Positions 20,301-34,700 of a stretch of 64,000 nucleotides of DNA are shown here, piece after piece. The notes beneath the pieces are model-generated. The model did no database searches, was not told the DNA's origin, and saw nothing but the letters and a program-made list of their open reading frames with translations. The stretch's first letter is position 1, and each line of letters begins with the position of its first letter. The DNA lies in NCBI GenBank assembly GCA_021014325.1, contig CM037467.1, positions 6,510,001 through 6,574,000 of the forward strand, given 5' to 3'. Made by a program: the position numbers and the translations under genes. This stretch comes from Plazaster borealis (lineage: Eukaryota; Echinodermata; Asteroidea; Forcipulatida; Labidiasteridae).

Positions 20301-22369
20301 TTTTTTTTTGAAAGTGCTCAGAATGCTCTGAGATTAATTCTGTACCAACAAACATGGGTGTGCTGAACCTGCTGGTTGAATCTCAGCGAGTTTGGGGAAC
20401 TTTTTTTTGAAAGTGCTCAGAATGCTCTGAGACTAATTCTGTACCAACAAACATGGGTGTGCTGAACCTGCTGGTTGAATCTCAGCGAGTTTTGAGAACT
20501 TTTTTTTGAAAGTGCTCAGAATGCTCTGAGATTAATTCTGTACCAACAAACATGGGTGTGCTGAACCTGCTGGTTGAATCTCAGCGAGTTTGGAGAACTT
20601 TTTTTTGAAAGTGCTCAGAATGCTCTGAGATTAATTCTGTAGCAACAAACATGGGTGTGCTGAACCTGCTGGTTGAATCTCAGCGAGTTTGGGAAACTTT
20701 TTTTTTAAAAGTGCTCAGAATGCTCTGAGACTAATTTTGTACCAACAAACATGGCTGTGCTGAACCTGCTGGTTGAATCTCAGCGAGTTTTGAGAACCTT
20801 TTTTTTGAAAGTGCTCAGAATGCTTTGAGATTAATTCTGTACCAACAAACATGGCTGTGCTGAACCTGCTGGTTGAATCTCATCGAGTTTGGAGAACTTT
20901 TTTTTTGAAAGTGCTCAGAATGCTCTGAGATTAATTCTGTAGCAACAAACATGGGTGTGCTGAACCTGCTGGTTGAATCTCAGCGAGTTTTGAGAACCTT
21001 TTTTTGAAAGTGCTCAGAATGCTCTGAGATTAATTCTGTACCAACAAACATGGGTGTGCTGAACCTGCTGGTTGAATCTCAGCGAGTTTGGAGAACTTTT
21101 TTTTGAAAGTGCTCAGAATGCTCTGAGATTAATTAATTCTGTAGCAACAAACATGGGTGTGCTGAACCTGCTGGTTGAATCTCAGCGAGTTTTGAGAACC
21201 TTTTTTTGAAAGTGCTCAGATTGCTCTGAGACTAATTCTGTACAAACAAACATGGGTGTGCTGAACCTGCTGGTTGAATCTCAGCGAGTTTGGAGAACTT
21301 TTTTTTGAAAGTGCTCAGAATGCTCTGAGATTAATTCTGTACCAACAAACATGGATGTGCTGAACCTGCTGGTTGAATCTCAGCGAGTTTGGGGAACTTT
21401 TTTTTTGAAAGTGCTCAGAATGCTCTGAGATTAATTCTGTACCAACAAACATGGGTGTGCTGAACATGCTGGTTGAATCCCAGCGAGTTTTGAGAACTTT
21501 TTTATGAAAGTGCTCAGAATGCTCTGAGATTAATTCTGTAGCAACAAACATGGGTGTGCTGAACCTGCTGGTTGAATCTCAGCGAGTTTGGGGAACTTTT
21601 TTTTTTGAAAGTGCTCAGAATGCTCTGAGATTAATTCTGTACCAACAAACATGGGTGTGCTGAACCTGCTGGTTGAATCTCAGCGAGTTTGAGGAACTTT
21701 TTTTTTTTGAAAGTGCTCAGAATGCTCTGAGAGTAATTCTGTACAAACAAACATGGGTGTGCTGAACCTGCTGGTTGAATCTCAGCGAGTTTGGGGAACT
21801 TTTTTTTGAAAGTGCGCAGAATACTCTGAGACTAATTCTGTACCAACAAACGTCGGTGTGCTGAACCTGCTGGTTGAATCTCAGCGAGTTTGGGGAACTT
21901 TTTTTTTGAAAGTGCTCAGAATGCTCTGAGATTAATTCTGTACCAACAAACATGGGTGTGCTGAACATGCTGGTTGAATCTCAGCGAGTTTTGAGAACTT
22001 TTTTTTGAAAGTGCTCAGAATGCTCTGAGATTAATTCTGTACCAACAAACGTGGGTGTGCTGAACCTGCTGGTTGAATCTCAGCGAGTTTTGAGAACCTT
22101 TTTTTTTTGAAAGTGCTCAGAATGCTCTGAGATTAATTCTGTACCAACAAACATGGCTGTGCTGAACCTGCTGGTTGAATCTCATCGAGTTTGGAGAACT
22201 TTTATTTTTGAAAGTGCTCAGAATGCTCTGAGATTAATTCTGTAGCAACAAACATGGGTGTGCTGAACCTGCTGGTTGAATCTCAGCGAGTTTTGAGAAC
22301 CTTTTTTTGAAAGTGCTCAGATTGCTCTGAGACTAATTCTGTACAAACAAACATGGGTGTGCTGAACCT

Positions 22370-23900
22370 GCTGGTTGAATCTCAGCGAGTTTGGAGAACT
22401 TTTTTTTGAAAGTGCTCAGAATGCTCTGAGATTAATTCTGTAGCAACAAACATGGGTGTGCTGAACATGCTGGTTGAATCTCAGCGAGTTTGGGAAACTT
22501 TTTTTTTTAAAGTGCTCAGAATGCTCTGAGACTAATTTTGTACCAACAAACATGGCTGTGCTGAACCTGCTGGTTGAATCTCAGCGAGTTTTGAGAACCT
22601 TTTTTTTTGAAAGTGCTCAGAATGCTTTGAGATTAATTCTGTTCCAACAAACATGGCTGTGCTGAACCTGCTGGTTGAATCTCATCGAGTTTGGAGAACT
22701 TTTTTTTTTGAAAGTGCTCAGAATGCTCTGAGATTAATTCTGTAGCAACAAACATGGGTGTGCTGAACCTGCTGGTTGAATCTCAGCGAGTTTTGAGAAC
22801 CTTTTTTTGAAAGTGCTCAGAATGCTCTGAGATTAATTCTGTGCCAACAAACATGGGTGTGCTGAACATGCTGGTTGAATCTCAGCGAGTTTTGAGACCT
22901 TTTTTTTTTTGAAAGTGCTCAGAATGCTCTGAGATTAATTAATTCTGTAGCAACAAACATGGGTGTGCTGAACCTGCTGGTTGAATCTCAGCGAGTTTTG
23001 AGAACCTTTTTTTGAAAGTGCTCAGATTGCTCTGAGACTAATTCTGTACAAACAAACATGGGTGTGCTGAACCTGCTGGTTGAATCTCAGCGAGTTTGGG
23101 GAACTTTTTTTTGAAAGTGCTCAGAATGCTCTGAGATTAATTCTGTACCAACAAACATGGGTGTGCTGAACCTGCTGGTTGAATCTCAGCGAGTTTGGGA
23201 AACTTTTTTTTTGAAAGTGCTCAGAATGCTCTGAGACAAATTTTGTACCAACAAACATGGCTGTGCTGAACCTGCTGGTTGAATCTCAGCGAGTTTTGAG
23301 AACCTTTTTTTTTTAAAGTGCTCAGAATGCTCTGAGATTAATTCTGTACCAACAAACATGGCTGTGCTGAACCTGCTGGTTGAATCTCAGCGAGTTTTGA
23401 GAACCTTTTTTTGAAAGTGCTCAGAATGCTCTGAGACTAATTCTGTACCAACAAACATGGATGTGCTGAACCTGCTGGTTGAATCTCATCGAGTTTGGAG
23501 AACTTTTTTTTTTGAAAGTGCTCAGAATGCTCTGAGATTAATTCTGTAGCAACAAACATTGGGTGTGCTGAACCTGCTGGTTGAATCTCAGCGAGTTTTG
23601 AGAACCTTTTTTTGAAAGTGCTCAGATTGCTCTGAGACTAATTCTGTACAAACAAACATGGGTGTGCTGAACCTGCTGGTTGAATCTCAGCGAGTTTGGA
23701 GAACTTTTTTTTGAAAGTGCTCAGAATGCTCTGAGATTAATTCTGTACCAACAAACATGGATGTGCTGAACCTGCTGGTTGAATCTCAGCGAGTTTGGAG
23801 AATTTTGTTTTTGAAAGTGCTCAGAATGCTCTGAGACTAATTCTGTACAAACAAACATGGGTGTGCTGAACCTGCTGGTTGAATCTCAGCGAGTTTTGGG
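22370..23900 (+). repeat. Higher-order block, copy 1 (about 15 monomers)
   Basis: The ordered variant series TTTTGTACC, GCTTTGAG, TGTTCC, TCATCG, TGTGCCAAC, the duplicated TTAATTAATT, GACAAATTTTG, CAAACATTGGG and GAATTTTGTTTTTG is repeated in the same order at 37585-39110, with a nearly constant offset of about 15,214 bases from 22500 onward. Confidence 0.85.
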
Positions 23901-23984
23901 AACTTTTTTTTTGAAAGTGCCCAGAATGCTCTGAGATTAATTCTGTAGCAACAAACATGGGTATGCTGAACCTGCTGGTTGAAT

Positions 23985-24340
23985 CCCAGCGAGTTTGGAG
24001 AACTTTTTTTTTTTAAAGTGCTCAGAATGCTCTGAGACTAATTCTGTACCAACAAACATGGCTGTGCTGAACCTGCTGGTTGAATCTCAGCGAGTTTTGA
24101 GAACCTTTTTTTTTGAAAGTGCTCAGAATGCTCTGAGACTAATTCTGTACCAACAAACATGGGTATGCGGAACCTGCTGGTTGAATCTCAGCTAGTTTGG
24201 GAAACTTTTTTATGAAAGTGCTCAGAATGCTCTGAGATTAATTCTGTAGCAACAAACATGGGTGTGCTGAACCTGCTGGTTGAATCTCAGCGAGTTTGGG
24301 GAACTTTTTTTTTTGAAAGTGCTCAGAATGCTCTGAGATT
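23985..24340 (+). repeat. Satellite sub-block with GGTATGCGGAAC marker, copy 1
   Basis: Contains ATGGGTATGCGGAACC followed by CTCAGCTAGTTTGGGAAAC and TTTTTTATGAAAG. The same four-monomer order is found at 39600-39960, and the marker string again near 59510. Confidence 0.8.
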
Positions 24341-26987
24341 AATTCTGTACCAACAAACATGGGTGTGCTGAACCTGCTGGTTGAATCTCAGCGAGTTTTG
24401 AGAACCTTTTTTTGAAAGTGCTCAGATTGCTCTGAGACTAATTCTGTACAAACAAACATGGGTGTGCTGAACCTGCTGGTTGAATCTCAGCGAGTTTGGA
24501 GAACTTTTTTTTGAAAGTGCTCAGAATGCTCTGAGATTAATTCTGTACCAACAAACATGGATGTGCTGAACCTGCTGGTTGAATCTCAGCGAGTTTGGAG
24601 AATTTTGTTTTTGAAAGTGCTCAGAATGCTCTGAGACTAATTCTGTACAAACAAACATGGGTGTGCTGAACCTGCTGGTTGAATCTCAGCGAGTTTGGGG
24701 AACTTTTTTTTGAAAGTGCTCAGAATGCTCTGAGATTAATTCTGTACCAACAAACATGGGTGTGCTGAACCTGCTGGTTGAATCTCAGCGAGTTTGGAGA
24801 ACCTTTTTTGAAAGTGCTCAGAATGCTCTGAGACTAATTCTGTACCAACAAACATGGCTGTGCTGAACCTGCTGGTTGAATCTCAGCGAGTTTTGAGAAC
24901 CTTTTTTTTTGAAAGTGCTCAGAATGCTCTGAGACTAATTCTGTACCAACAAACATGGGTGTGCTGAACCTGCTGGTTGAATCTCAGCGAGTTTGGAGAA
25001 CATTTTTTTGAAAGTGCTCAGAATGCTCTGAGATTAATTCTGTAGCAACAAACATGGGTGTGCTGAACCTGCTGGTTGAATCTCAGCGAGTTTGGAGATC
25101 TTTTTATTAAAAGTGCTCAGAATGCTCTGAGATTAATTCTGTACCAACAAACATGGGTGTGCTGAACCTGCTGGTTGAATCTCAGCGAGTTTTGAGAACT
25201 TTTTTTTGAAAGTGCTCAGAATGCTCTGAGATTAATTCTGTACCAACAAACATGGGTGTGCTGAACATGCTGGTTGAATCCCAGCGAGTTTTGAGAACTT
25301 TTTTTTGAAAGTGCTCAGAATGCTCTGAGACTAATTCTGTACCAACAAACGTGGGTGTGCTGAACCTGCTGGTTGAATCTCAGCGAGTTTGGGGAACTTT
25401 TTTTTGAAAGTGCTCAGAATGCTCTGAGATTAATTCTGTACCAACAAACATGGGTGTGCTGAACCTGCTGGTTGAATCTCAGCGAGTTTGGAGAACTTTT
25501 TTTTGAAAGTGCTCAGAATGCTCTGAGATTAATTCTGTACCAACAAACATGGGTGTGCTGAACCTGCTGGTTGAATCTCATAGAGTGTGGATAACTTATT
25601 ATGTTGAAAGTGCTCAGAATGCTCTGAGATTAATTCTGTACCAACAAACATGGCTGTGCTGAACCTGCTGGTTGAATCTCAGCGAGTTTTGAGAACCTTT
25701 TTTTGAAAGTGCTCAGAATGCTCTGAGACTAATTCTGTACCAACAAACATGGGTGTGCTGAACCTGCTGGTTGAATCTCAGCGAGTTTGGAGAACTTTTT
25801 TTTGAAAGTGCTCAGAATGCTCTGAGATTAATTCTGTAGCAACAAACATGGGTGTGCTGAACCTGCTGGTTGAATCTCAGCGAGTTTGGAGAACTTTTTT
25901 TTGAAAGTGCTCAGAATGCTCTGAGATTAATTCTGTACCAACAAACATGGGTGTGCTGAACCTGCTGGTTGAATCTCAGCGAGTTTGAGGAACTTTTTTT
26001 TTTGAAAGTGCTCAGAATGCTCTGAGAGTAATTCTGTACAAACAAACATGGGTGTGCTGAACCTGCTGGTTGAATCTCAGCGAGTTTGGAGAACTTTTTT
26101 TTGAAAGTGCTCAGAATGCTCTGAGATTAATTCTGTACCAACAAACATGGGTGTGCTGAACCTGCTGGTTGAATCTCAGCGAGTTTGGAGAACTTTTTTT
26201 TGAAAGTGCTCAGAATGCTCTGAGATTAATTCTGTACCAACAAACATGGGTGTGCTGAACCTGCTGGTTGAATCCCAGCGAGTTTGGAGAACTTTTTTTT
26301 GAAAGTGCTCAGAATGCTCTGAGATTAATTCTGTACCAACAAACATGGCTGTGCTGAACCTGCTGGTTGAATCTCAGCGAGTTTTGAGAACCTTTTTTTT
26401 TTTAAAGTGCTCAGAATGCTCTGAGATTAATTCTGTACCAACAAACATGGGTGTGCTGAACCTGCTGGTTGAATCTCAGCGAGTTTGGGGAACTTTTTTT
26501 ATGAAAGTGCTCAGAATGCTCTGAGATTAATTCTGTAGCAACAAACATGGGTGTGCTGAACCTGCTGGTTGAATCTCAGCGAGTTTGGGGAACTTTTTTT
26601 TTGAAAGTGCTCAGAATGCTCTGAGATTAATTCTGTACCAACAAACATGGGTGTGCTGAACCTGCTGGTTGAATCTCAGCGAGTTTGGAGAACTTTTTTT
26701 TTGAAAGTGCTCAGAATGCTCTGAGATTAATTCTGTACCAACAAACATGGGTGTGCTGAACCTGCTGGTTGAATCTCAGCGAGTTTGGAGAACTTTTTTT
26801 TTTGAAAGTGCTCAGAATGCTCTGAGACTAATTCTGTACCAACAAACATGGGTGTGCTGAACCTGCTGGTTGAATCTCAGCGAGTTTTGAGAACTTTTTT
26901 TTGAAAGTGCTCAGAATGCTCTGAGATTAATTCTGTACCAACAAACATGGGTGTGCTGAACCTGCTGGTTGAATCTCAGCGAGTTTG

Positions 26988-27095
26988 GGTAAATATCTTA
27001 ATGTAAGAGCTCAGAAGTCACTGACAATAAATAAGTACCAACAAACATGGAGGTGCTGAACCTGCTGGTTGAGTCTCTGCGAGTTTTGACAACCA
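26988..27095 (+). repeat. Strongly diverged satellite monomer
   Basis: In place of the T-tract and dyad it reads TAAATATCTTAATGTAAGAG, then CTCAGAAGTCACTGACAATA. The following TACCAACAAACATGG returns to consensus, and the neighbouring monomers are close to consensus. Confidence 0.8.
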
Positions 27096-28155
27096 TTTTT
27101 TTTTGAAAGTGCTCAGAATGCTCTGAGATTAATTCTGTACCAACAAACATGGGTGTGCTGAACATGCTGGTTGAATCCCAGCGAGTTTTGAGAACTTTTT
27201 TTTGAAAGTGCTCAGAATGCTCTGAGATTAATTCTGTACCAACAAACATGGATGTGCTGAACCTGCTGGTTGAATCTCAGCGAGTTTTGAGAACCTATTT
27301 TTTTGAAAGTGCTCAGAATGCTCTGAGATTAATTCTGTACCAACAAACATGGGTGTGCTGAACCTGCTGGTTGAATCTCAGCGAGTTTTGAGAACCTTTT
27401 TTTGAAAGTGCTCAGAATGCTCTGAGATTAATTCTGTACCAACAAACATGGGTGTGCTGAACCTGCTGGTTGAATCCCAGCGAGTTTGGAGAACTTTTTT
27501 TTGAAAGTGCTCAGAATGCTCTGAGATTAATTCTGTACCAACAAACATGGGTGTGCTGAACCTGCTGGTTGAATCTCAGCGAGTTTTGAGAACCTTTTTT
27601 TTTGAAAGTGCTCAGAATGCTCTGAGACTAATTCTGTACCAACAAACATGGATGTGCTGAACCTGCTGGTTGAATCTCATCGAGTTTGGAGAACTTTTTT
27701 TTTTGAAAGTGCTCAGAATGCTCTGAGATTAATTCTGTACCAACAAACATGGGTGTGCTGAACCTGCTGGTTGAATCTCATCGAGTTTGGAGAACTTTTT
27801 TTTTTGAAAGTGCTCAGAATGCTCTGAGACTAATTCTGTACAAACAAACATGGGTGTGCTGAAAATGCTGGTTGAATCTCATCGAGTTTTGAGATCTTTT
27901 TTTTGAAAGTGCTCAGAATGCTCTGAGATTAATTCTGTACCAACAAACATGGGTGTGCTGAACCTGCTGGTTGAATCTCAGCGAGTTTTGAGAACCTTTT
28001 TTTGAAAGTGCTCAGATTGCTCTGAGATTAATTCTGTACAAACAAACATGGGTGTGCTGAACCTGCTGGTTGAATCTCAGCGAGTTTGGAGAACTTTTTT
28101 TTGAAAGTGCTCAGAATGCTCTGAGATTAATTCTGTACCAACAAACATGGGTGTG

Positions 28156-28291
28156 CCGAACCAGCTGGTTGAATCTCAGCGAGTTTTGAGAACATTTTTC
28201 TGAATGTGATCTGAGTGCAGTGTGTTGAATTCCGTACCTACAAACTTGGGTGTGCTGTTGTTGCTGGTTGAATGTGAGCGTATTTTGTGAA
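28156..28291 (+). repeat. Strongly diverged satellite monomer pair
   Basis: Contains TTTTTCTGAATGTGATCTGA, GAATTCCGTACCTACAAAC and TGTGCTGTTGTTGCTGG. The divergence extends into the normally conserved half, unlike most other odd monomers. Confidence 0.8.
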
Positions 28292-31200
28292 CTTTTTTTT
28301 GAAAGTGCCCAGAATGCTCTGAGACTAATTCTGTACCAACAAACATGGGTGTGCTGAACCTGCTGGTTGAATCTCAGCGAGTTTTGAGAACCTTTTTTTT
28401 GAAAGTGCTCAGAATGCTCTGAGATTAATTCTGTACCAACAAACATGGGTGTGCTGAAGCTACTGGTTCAATCTCAGCGAGTGTGGCGACACTTTTTTTT
28501 CAAAGTGCTCAGAATGCTCTGAGATTAATTCTGTACCAACAAACATGGGTGTGCTGAACCTCCTGGTTCAATCTCAGCGAGTTTGGAGAACTTTTTTTGA
28601 AAGTGCTCAGAATGCTCTGAGATTAATTCTGTACCAACAAACATGGGTGTGCTGAACCTGATGGTTGAAAATCAGCGAGTTTTGAGAACTTTTTTTGAAA
28701 GTGCTCAGAATGCTCGGAGATTAATTCTGTACCAACAAACATGGGTGTGCTGAACCTGCTGGTTGAATCTCAGCGAGTTTTGAGATCTTTTTTTTGAAAG
28801 TGCCCAGAATGCTCTGAGACTAATTCTGTAGCAACAAACATGGGTATGCTGAACCTGCTGGTTGAATCTCAGCGAGTTTGGAGAACTTTTTTTTGAAAGT
28901 GCTCAGAATGCTCTGAGATTAATTCTGTACCAACAAACATGGGTGTGCTGAACATGCTGGTTGAATCCCAGCGAGTTTTGAGAACTTTTTTTTGAAAGTG
29001 CTCAGAATGCTCTGAGATTAATTCTGTACCAGTAAACATGGATGTGCTGAACCTGCTGGTTGAATCTCAGCGAGATTGGAGAACTTTTTTTGAAAGTGCT
29101 CAGAATGCTCGGAGATTAATTCTGTACCAACAAACATGGGTGTGCTGAACCTGCTGGTTGAATCTCAGCGAGTTTGGAGAACTTTTTTTGAAAGTGCTCA
29201 GAATGCTCTGAGATTAATTCTGTACCAACAAACATGTGTGTGCTGAACCTGCTGGTTGATTCTCAGCGAGATTAGAGACCTTAAATTTATAAAGTCCTCA
29301 GAATCCTCTGAGATTAATTCTGTACCAACAAACATGGGTGTGCTGAACCTGCTGGTTGAATCTCAGCGAGTTTGGAGAACTTTTTTTGAAAGTGCTCAGA
29401 ATGCTCTGAGATTAATTCTGTACCAACAAACATGGGTGTGCTGAACCTGCTGGTTGAATCTCAGCGAGTTTGAGGAACTTTTTTTTTTTGAAAGTGCTCA
29501 GAATGCTCTGAGATTAATTCTGTACCAACAAACATGGGTGTGCTGAACCTGCTGGTTGAATCTCAGCGAGTTTTGAGAACTTTTTTTTGAAAGTGCTCAG
29601 AATGCTCTGAGATTAATTCTGTACCAACAAACATGGGTGTGCTGAACCTGCTGGTTGAATCTCAGCGAGTTTGGAGAACTTTTTTTTGAAAGTGCTCAGA
29701 ATGCTCTGAGATTAATTCTGTAGCAACAAACATGGGTGTGCTGAACCTGCTGGTTGAATCTCAGCGAGTTTTGAGAACCTTTTTTTGAAAGTGCTCAGAA
29801 TGCTCTGAGATTAATTCTGTACCAACAAACATGGGTGTGCTGAACCTGCTGGTTGAATCTCAGCGAGTTTGGAGAACTTTTTTTTGAAAGTGCTCAGAAT
29901 GCTCTGAGATTAATTCTGTACAAACAAACATGGGTGTGCTGAACCTGCTGGTTGAATCTCAGCGAGTTTGGGAAACATTTTTGAAAGTGCTCAGAATGCT
30001 CTGAGATTAATTCTGTACCAACAAACATGGGTGTGCTGAACCTGCTGGTTGAATCTCAGCGAGTTTGGAGAACTTTTTTTTTGAAAGTGCTCAGAATGCT
30101 CTGAGATTAATTCTGTACCAACAAACATGGGTGTGCTGAACCTGCTGGTTGAATCTCAGCGAGTTTGGAGAACTTTTTTTGAAAGTGCTCAGAATGCTCT
30201 GAGATTAATTCTGTACCAACAAACATGGGTGTGCTGAACCTGCTGGTTGAATCTCAGCGAGTTTGGAGAACTTTTTTTGAAAGTGCTCAGAATGCTCTGA
30301 GATTAATTCTGTACCAACAAACATGGGTGTGCTGAACCTGCTGGTTGAATCTCAGCGAGTTTTGAGAACCTTTTTTTTGAAAGTGCTCAGAATGCTCTGA
30401 GATTAATTCTGTACCAACAAACATGGGTGTGCTGAACCTGCTGGTTGAATCTCAGCTAGTTTGGAGAACTTTTTTGAAAGTGCTCAGAATGCTCTGAGAT
30501 TAATTCTGTACCAACAAACATGGGTGTGCTGAACCTGCTGGTTGAATCTCAGCGAGTTTGGAGAACTTTTTTTTGAAAGTGCTCAGAATGCTCTGAGATT
30601 AATTCTGTACCAACAAACATGGGTGTGCTGAACCTGCTGGTTGAATCTCAGCGAGTTTGGAGAACTTTTTTTTGAAAGTGCTCAGAATGCTCTGAGATTA
30701 ATTCTGTACCAACAAACATGGGTGTGCTGAACCTGCTGGTTGAATCTCAGCGAGATTGAGAACTTTTTTGAAAGTGCTCAGAATGCTCTGAGATTAATTC
30801 TGTACCAACAAACATGGGTGTGCTGAACCTGCTGGTTGAATCCCAGCGAGTTTGGAGAACTTTTTTTTAAAGTGCTCAGAATGCTCTGAGATTAATTCTG
30901 TACCAACAAACATGGGTGTGCTGAACCTGCTGGTTGAATCTCAGCGAGTTTTGAGAACCTTTTTTTTTGAAAGTGCTCAGAATGCTCTGAGACTAATTCT
31001 GTACCAACAAACATGGGTGTGCTGAACCTGCTGGTTGAATCTCAGCGAGTTTGGGGAACTTTTTTTTTGAAAGTGCTCAGAATGCTCTGAGATTAATTCT
31101 GTACCAACAAACATGGGTGTGCTGAACCTGCTGGTTGAATCTCAGCGAGTTTTGAGAACTTTTTTTGAAAGAGCTCAGAATGCTCTGAGATAAATTCTGT

Positions 31201-31628
31201 AACCACAAACAGGGGTGTGCTTAACCTGCTGTGTGAATCCCCGCGAGTTTGGAGAACATTTTTTTAAAGTGCTCAGAATGCTCTGAGATTAATTCTGTAC
31301 CAACAAACATGGGTGTGCTGAACCTGCTGGTTGAATCTCAGCGAGTTTTGAGAACCTTTTTTTGAAAGTGCTCAGAATGCTCTGAGATTAATTCTGTACC
31401 AACAAACATGGGTGTGCTGAACCTGCTGGTTGAATCTCAGCGAGTTTGGGGAACTTTTTTTTTGAAAGTGCTCAGAATGCTCTGAGATTAATTCTGTACC
31501 AACAAACATGGGTGTGCTGAACCTGCTGGTTGAATCCCAGCGAGTTTTGAGAACTTTTTTTTGAAAGTGCTCAGAATGCTCTGAGATTAATTCTGTACCA
31601 ACAAACATGGGTGTGCTGAACCTGCTGG

Positions 31629-31750
31629 TTGAATCTCACCGAGGTGGAGGAAGAGGTTTGTGAAAGAGCTCAGAATGCTCGGAGATTAATTCTGTGCCAC
31701 CAACCCGGGGTGTGCTGAACCTGCTGGTTGACTCTCAGCGTTTTTTGAGA
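31629..31750 (+). repeat. Strongly diverged satellite monomer
   Basis: Reads CACCGAGGTGGAGGAAGAGG in the linker and GTGCCACCAACCCGGGG in the core, then returns to consensus. It is one of several isolated deviant units. Confidence 0.8.
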
Positions 31751-34700
31751 ACTTTTTTTGAAAGTGCTCAGAATGCTCTGAGATTAATTCTGTACCAACA
31801 AACGTGGGTGTGCTGAACCTGCTGGTTGAATCTCAGCGAGTTTGGAGAACTTTTTTTTGAAAGTGCTCAGAATGCTCTGAGATTAATTCTGTACCAACAA
31901 ACATGGGTGTGCTGAACCTGCTGGTTGAATCTCAGCGAGTTTTGAGAACCTTTTTTTGAAAGTGCTCAGAATGCTCTGAGACTAATTCTGTACCAACAAA
32001 CATGGATGTGCTGAACCTGCTGGTTGAATCTCAGCGAGTTTGGAGAACTTTTTTTTTGAAAGTGCTCAGAATGCTCTGAGATTAATTCTGTACCAACAAA
32101 CATGGGTGTGCTGAACCTGCTGGTTGAATCCCAGCGAGTTTGGAGAACTTTTTTTTAAAGTGCTCAGAATGCTCTGAGATTAATTCTGTACCAACAAACA
32201 TGGGTGTGCTGAACCTGCTGGTTGAATCTCAGCGAGTTTGGAGAACTTTTTTTTTGAAAGTGCTCAGAATGCTCTGAGATTAATTCTGTACCAACAAACA
32301 TGGGTGTGCTGAACCTGCTGGTTGAATCTCAGCGAGTTTGAGAACTTTTTTTGAAAGTGCTCAGAATGCTCTGAGATTAATTCTGTACCAACAAACATGG
32401 GTGTGCTGAACCTGCTGGTTGAATCTCAGCGAGTTTGGAGAACTTTTTTTTGAAAGTGCTCAGAATGCTCTGAGATTAATTCTGTACCAACAAACATGGG
32501 TGTGCTGAACCTGCTGTTTGATTCTGAGCAAGTTTTTAGAACTTTTTTTCAAGAGATCAGAGTGCTCTGACATTAATTCTGTACCAACAAACATGGGTGT
32601 GCTGAACCTGCTGGTTGAATCTCAGCGAGTTTGGAGAACTTTTTTTTGAAAGTGCTCAGAATGCTCTGAGATTAATTCTGTACCAACAAACATGGGTGTG
32701 CTGAACATGCTGGTTGAATCTCAGCGAGTTTTGAGAACTTTTTTTTGAAAGTGCTCAGAATGCTCTGAGATTAATTCTGTACCAACAAACGTGGGTGTGC
32801 TGAACCTGCTGGTTGAATCTCAGCGAGTTTTGAGAACCTTTTTTTTTTGAAAGTGCTCAGAATGCTCTGAGATTAATTCTGTACCAACAAACATGGGTGT
32901 GCTGAACCTGCTGGTTGAATCTCATCGAGTTTGGAGAACTTTTTTTTTTGAAAGTGCTCAGAATGCTCTGAGATTAATTCTGTAGCAACAAACATTGGGT
33001 GTGCTGAACCTGCTGGTTGAATCCCAGCGAGTTTCGAGAACTTTTTTTTTTTAAAGTGCTCAGAATGCTCTGAGACTAATTCTGTACCAACAAACATGGC
33101 TGTGCTGAACCTGCTGGTTGAATCTCAGCGAGTTTTGAGAACCTTTTTTTTGAAAGTGCTCAGAATGCTTTGAGATTAATTCTGTACCAACAAACATGGC
33201 TGTGCTGAACCTGCTGGTTGAATCTCATCGAGTTTGGAGAACTTTTTTTTGAAAGTGCTCAGAATGCTCTGAGATTAATTCTGTAGCAACAAACATGGGT
33301 GTGCTGAACCTGCTGGTTGAATCTCAGCGAGTTTTGAGAACCTTTTTTTGAAAGTGCTCAGAATGCTCTGAGATTAATTCTGTGCCAACAAACATGGGTG
33401 TGCTGAACCTGCTGGTTGAATCTCAGCGAGTTTTGAGAACTTTTTTTTTGAAAGTGCTCAGAATGCTCTGAGATTAATTCTGTAGCAACAAACATGGGTG
33501 TGCTGAACCTGCTGGTTGAATCTCAGCGAGTTTTGAGAACCTTTTTTTGAAAGTGCTCAGATTGCTCTGAGACTAATTCTGTACAAACAAACATGGGTGT
33601 GCTGAACCTGCTGGTTGAATCTCAGCGAGTTTGGAGAACTTTTTTTTGAAAGTGCTCAGAATGCTCTGAGATTAATTCTGTACCAACAAACATGGGTGTG
33701 CTGAACCTGCTGGTTGAATCTCAGCCAGTTTGGAGAACTTTTTTTTGAAAGTGCTCAGAATGCTCTGAGATTAATTCTGTACCAACAAACATGGGTGTGC
33801 TGAACCTGCTGGTTGAATCTCAGCGAGTTTTGAGAACCTTTTTTTTGAAAGTGCTCAGAATGCTCTGAGATTAATTCTGTACCAACAAACATGGGTGTGC
33901 TGAACCTGCTGGTTGAATCTCAGCGAGTTTTGAGATAATTTTATTGTATGTGATCAGATTGCTCTGAGACTAATTCTGTACAAACAAACATGGGTGTGCT
34001 GAACCTGCTGGTTGAATCTCAGCGAGTTTGGAGAACTTTTTTTTGAAAGTGCTCAGAATGCTCTGAGATTAATTCTGTAGCAACAAACATGGGTGTGCTG
34101 AACCTGCTGGTTGAATCTCAGCGAGTTTTGGGGAACTTTTTTTTTGAAAGTGCTCAGAATGCTCTGAGATTAATTCTGTACCAACAAACATGGGTGTGCT
34201 GAAGCTACTGGTTCAATCTCAGCGAGTTTGGAGACAAATTTTTTTTAAAGTGCTCAGAATGCTCTGAGATTAATTCTGTACCAACAAACATGGGTGTGCT
34301 GAACCTGCTGGTTGAATCCCAGCGAGTTTGGAGAACTTTTTTTTGAAAGTGCTCAGAATGCTCTGAGATTAATTCTGTACCAACAAACATGGGTGTGCTG
34401 AACCTGCTGGTTGAATCTCAGCGAGTTTGGAGAACTTTTTTTTGAAAGTGCTCAGAATGCTCTGAGATTAATTCTGTACCAACAAACATGGGTGTGCTGA
34501 ACCTGCTGGTTGAATCTCAGCGAGTTTGAGAACTTTTTTTTGAAAGTGCTCAGAATGCTCTGAGATTAATTCTGTACCAACAAACATGGGTGTGCTGAAC
34601 CTGCTGGTTGAATCTCAGCGAGTTTGGAGAACTTTTTTGAAAGTGCACAGATTGCTCTTTGATTATTTCTGTACCAACAAACATGGGTGTGCTGAACCTG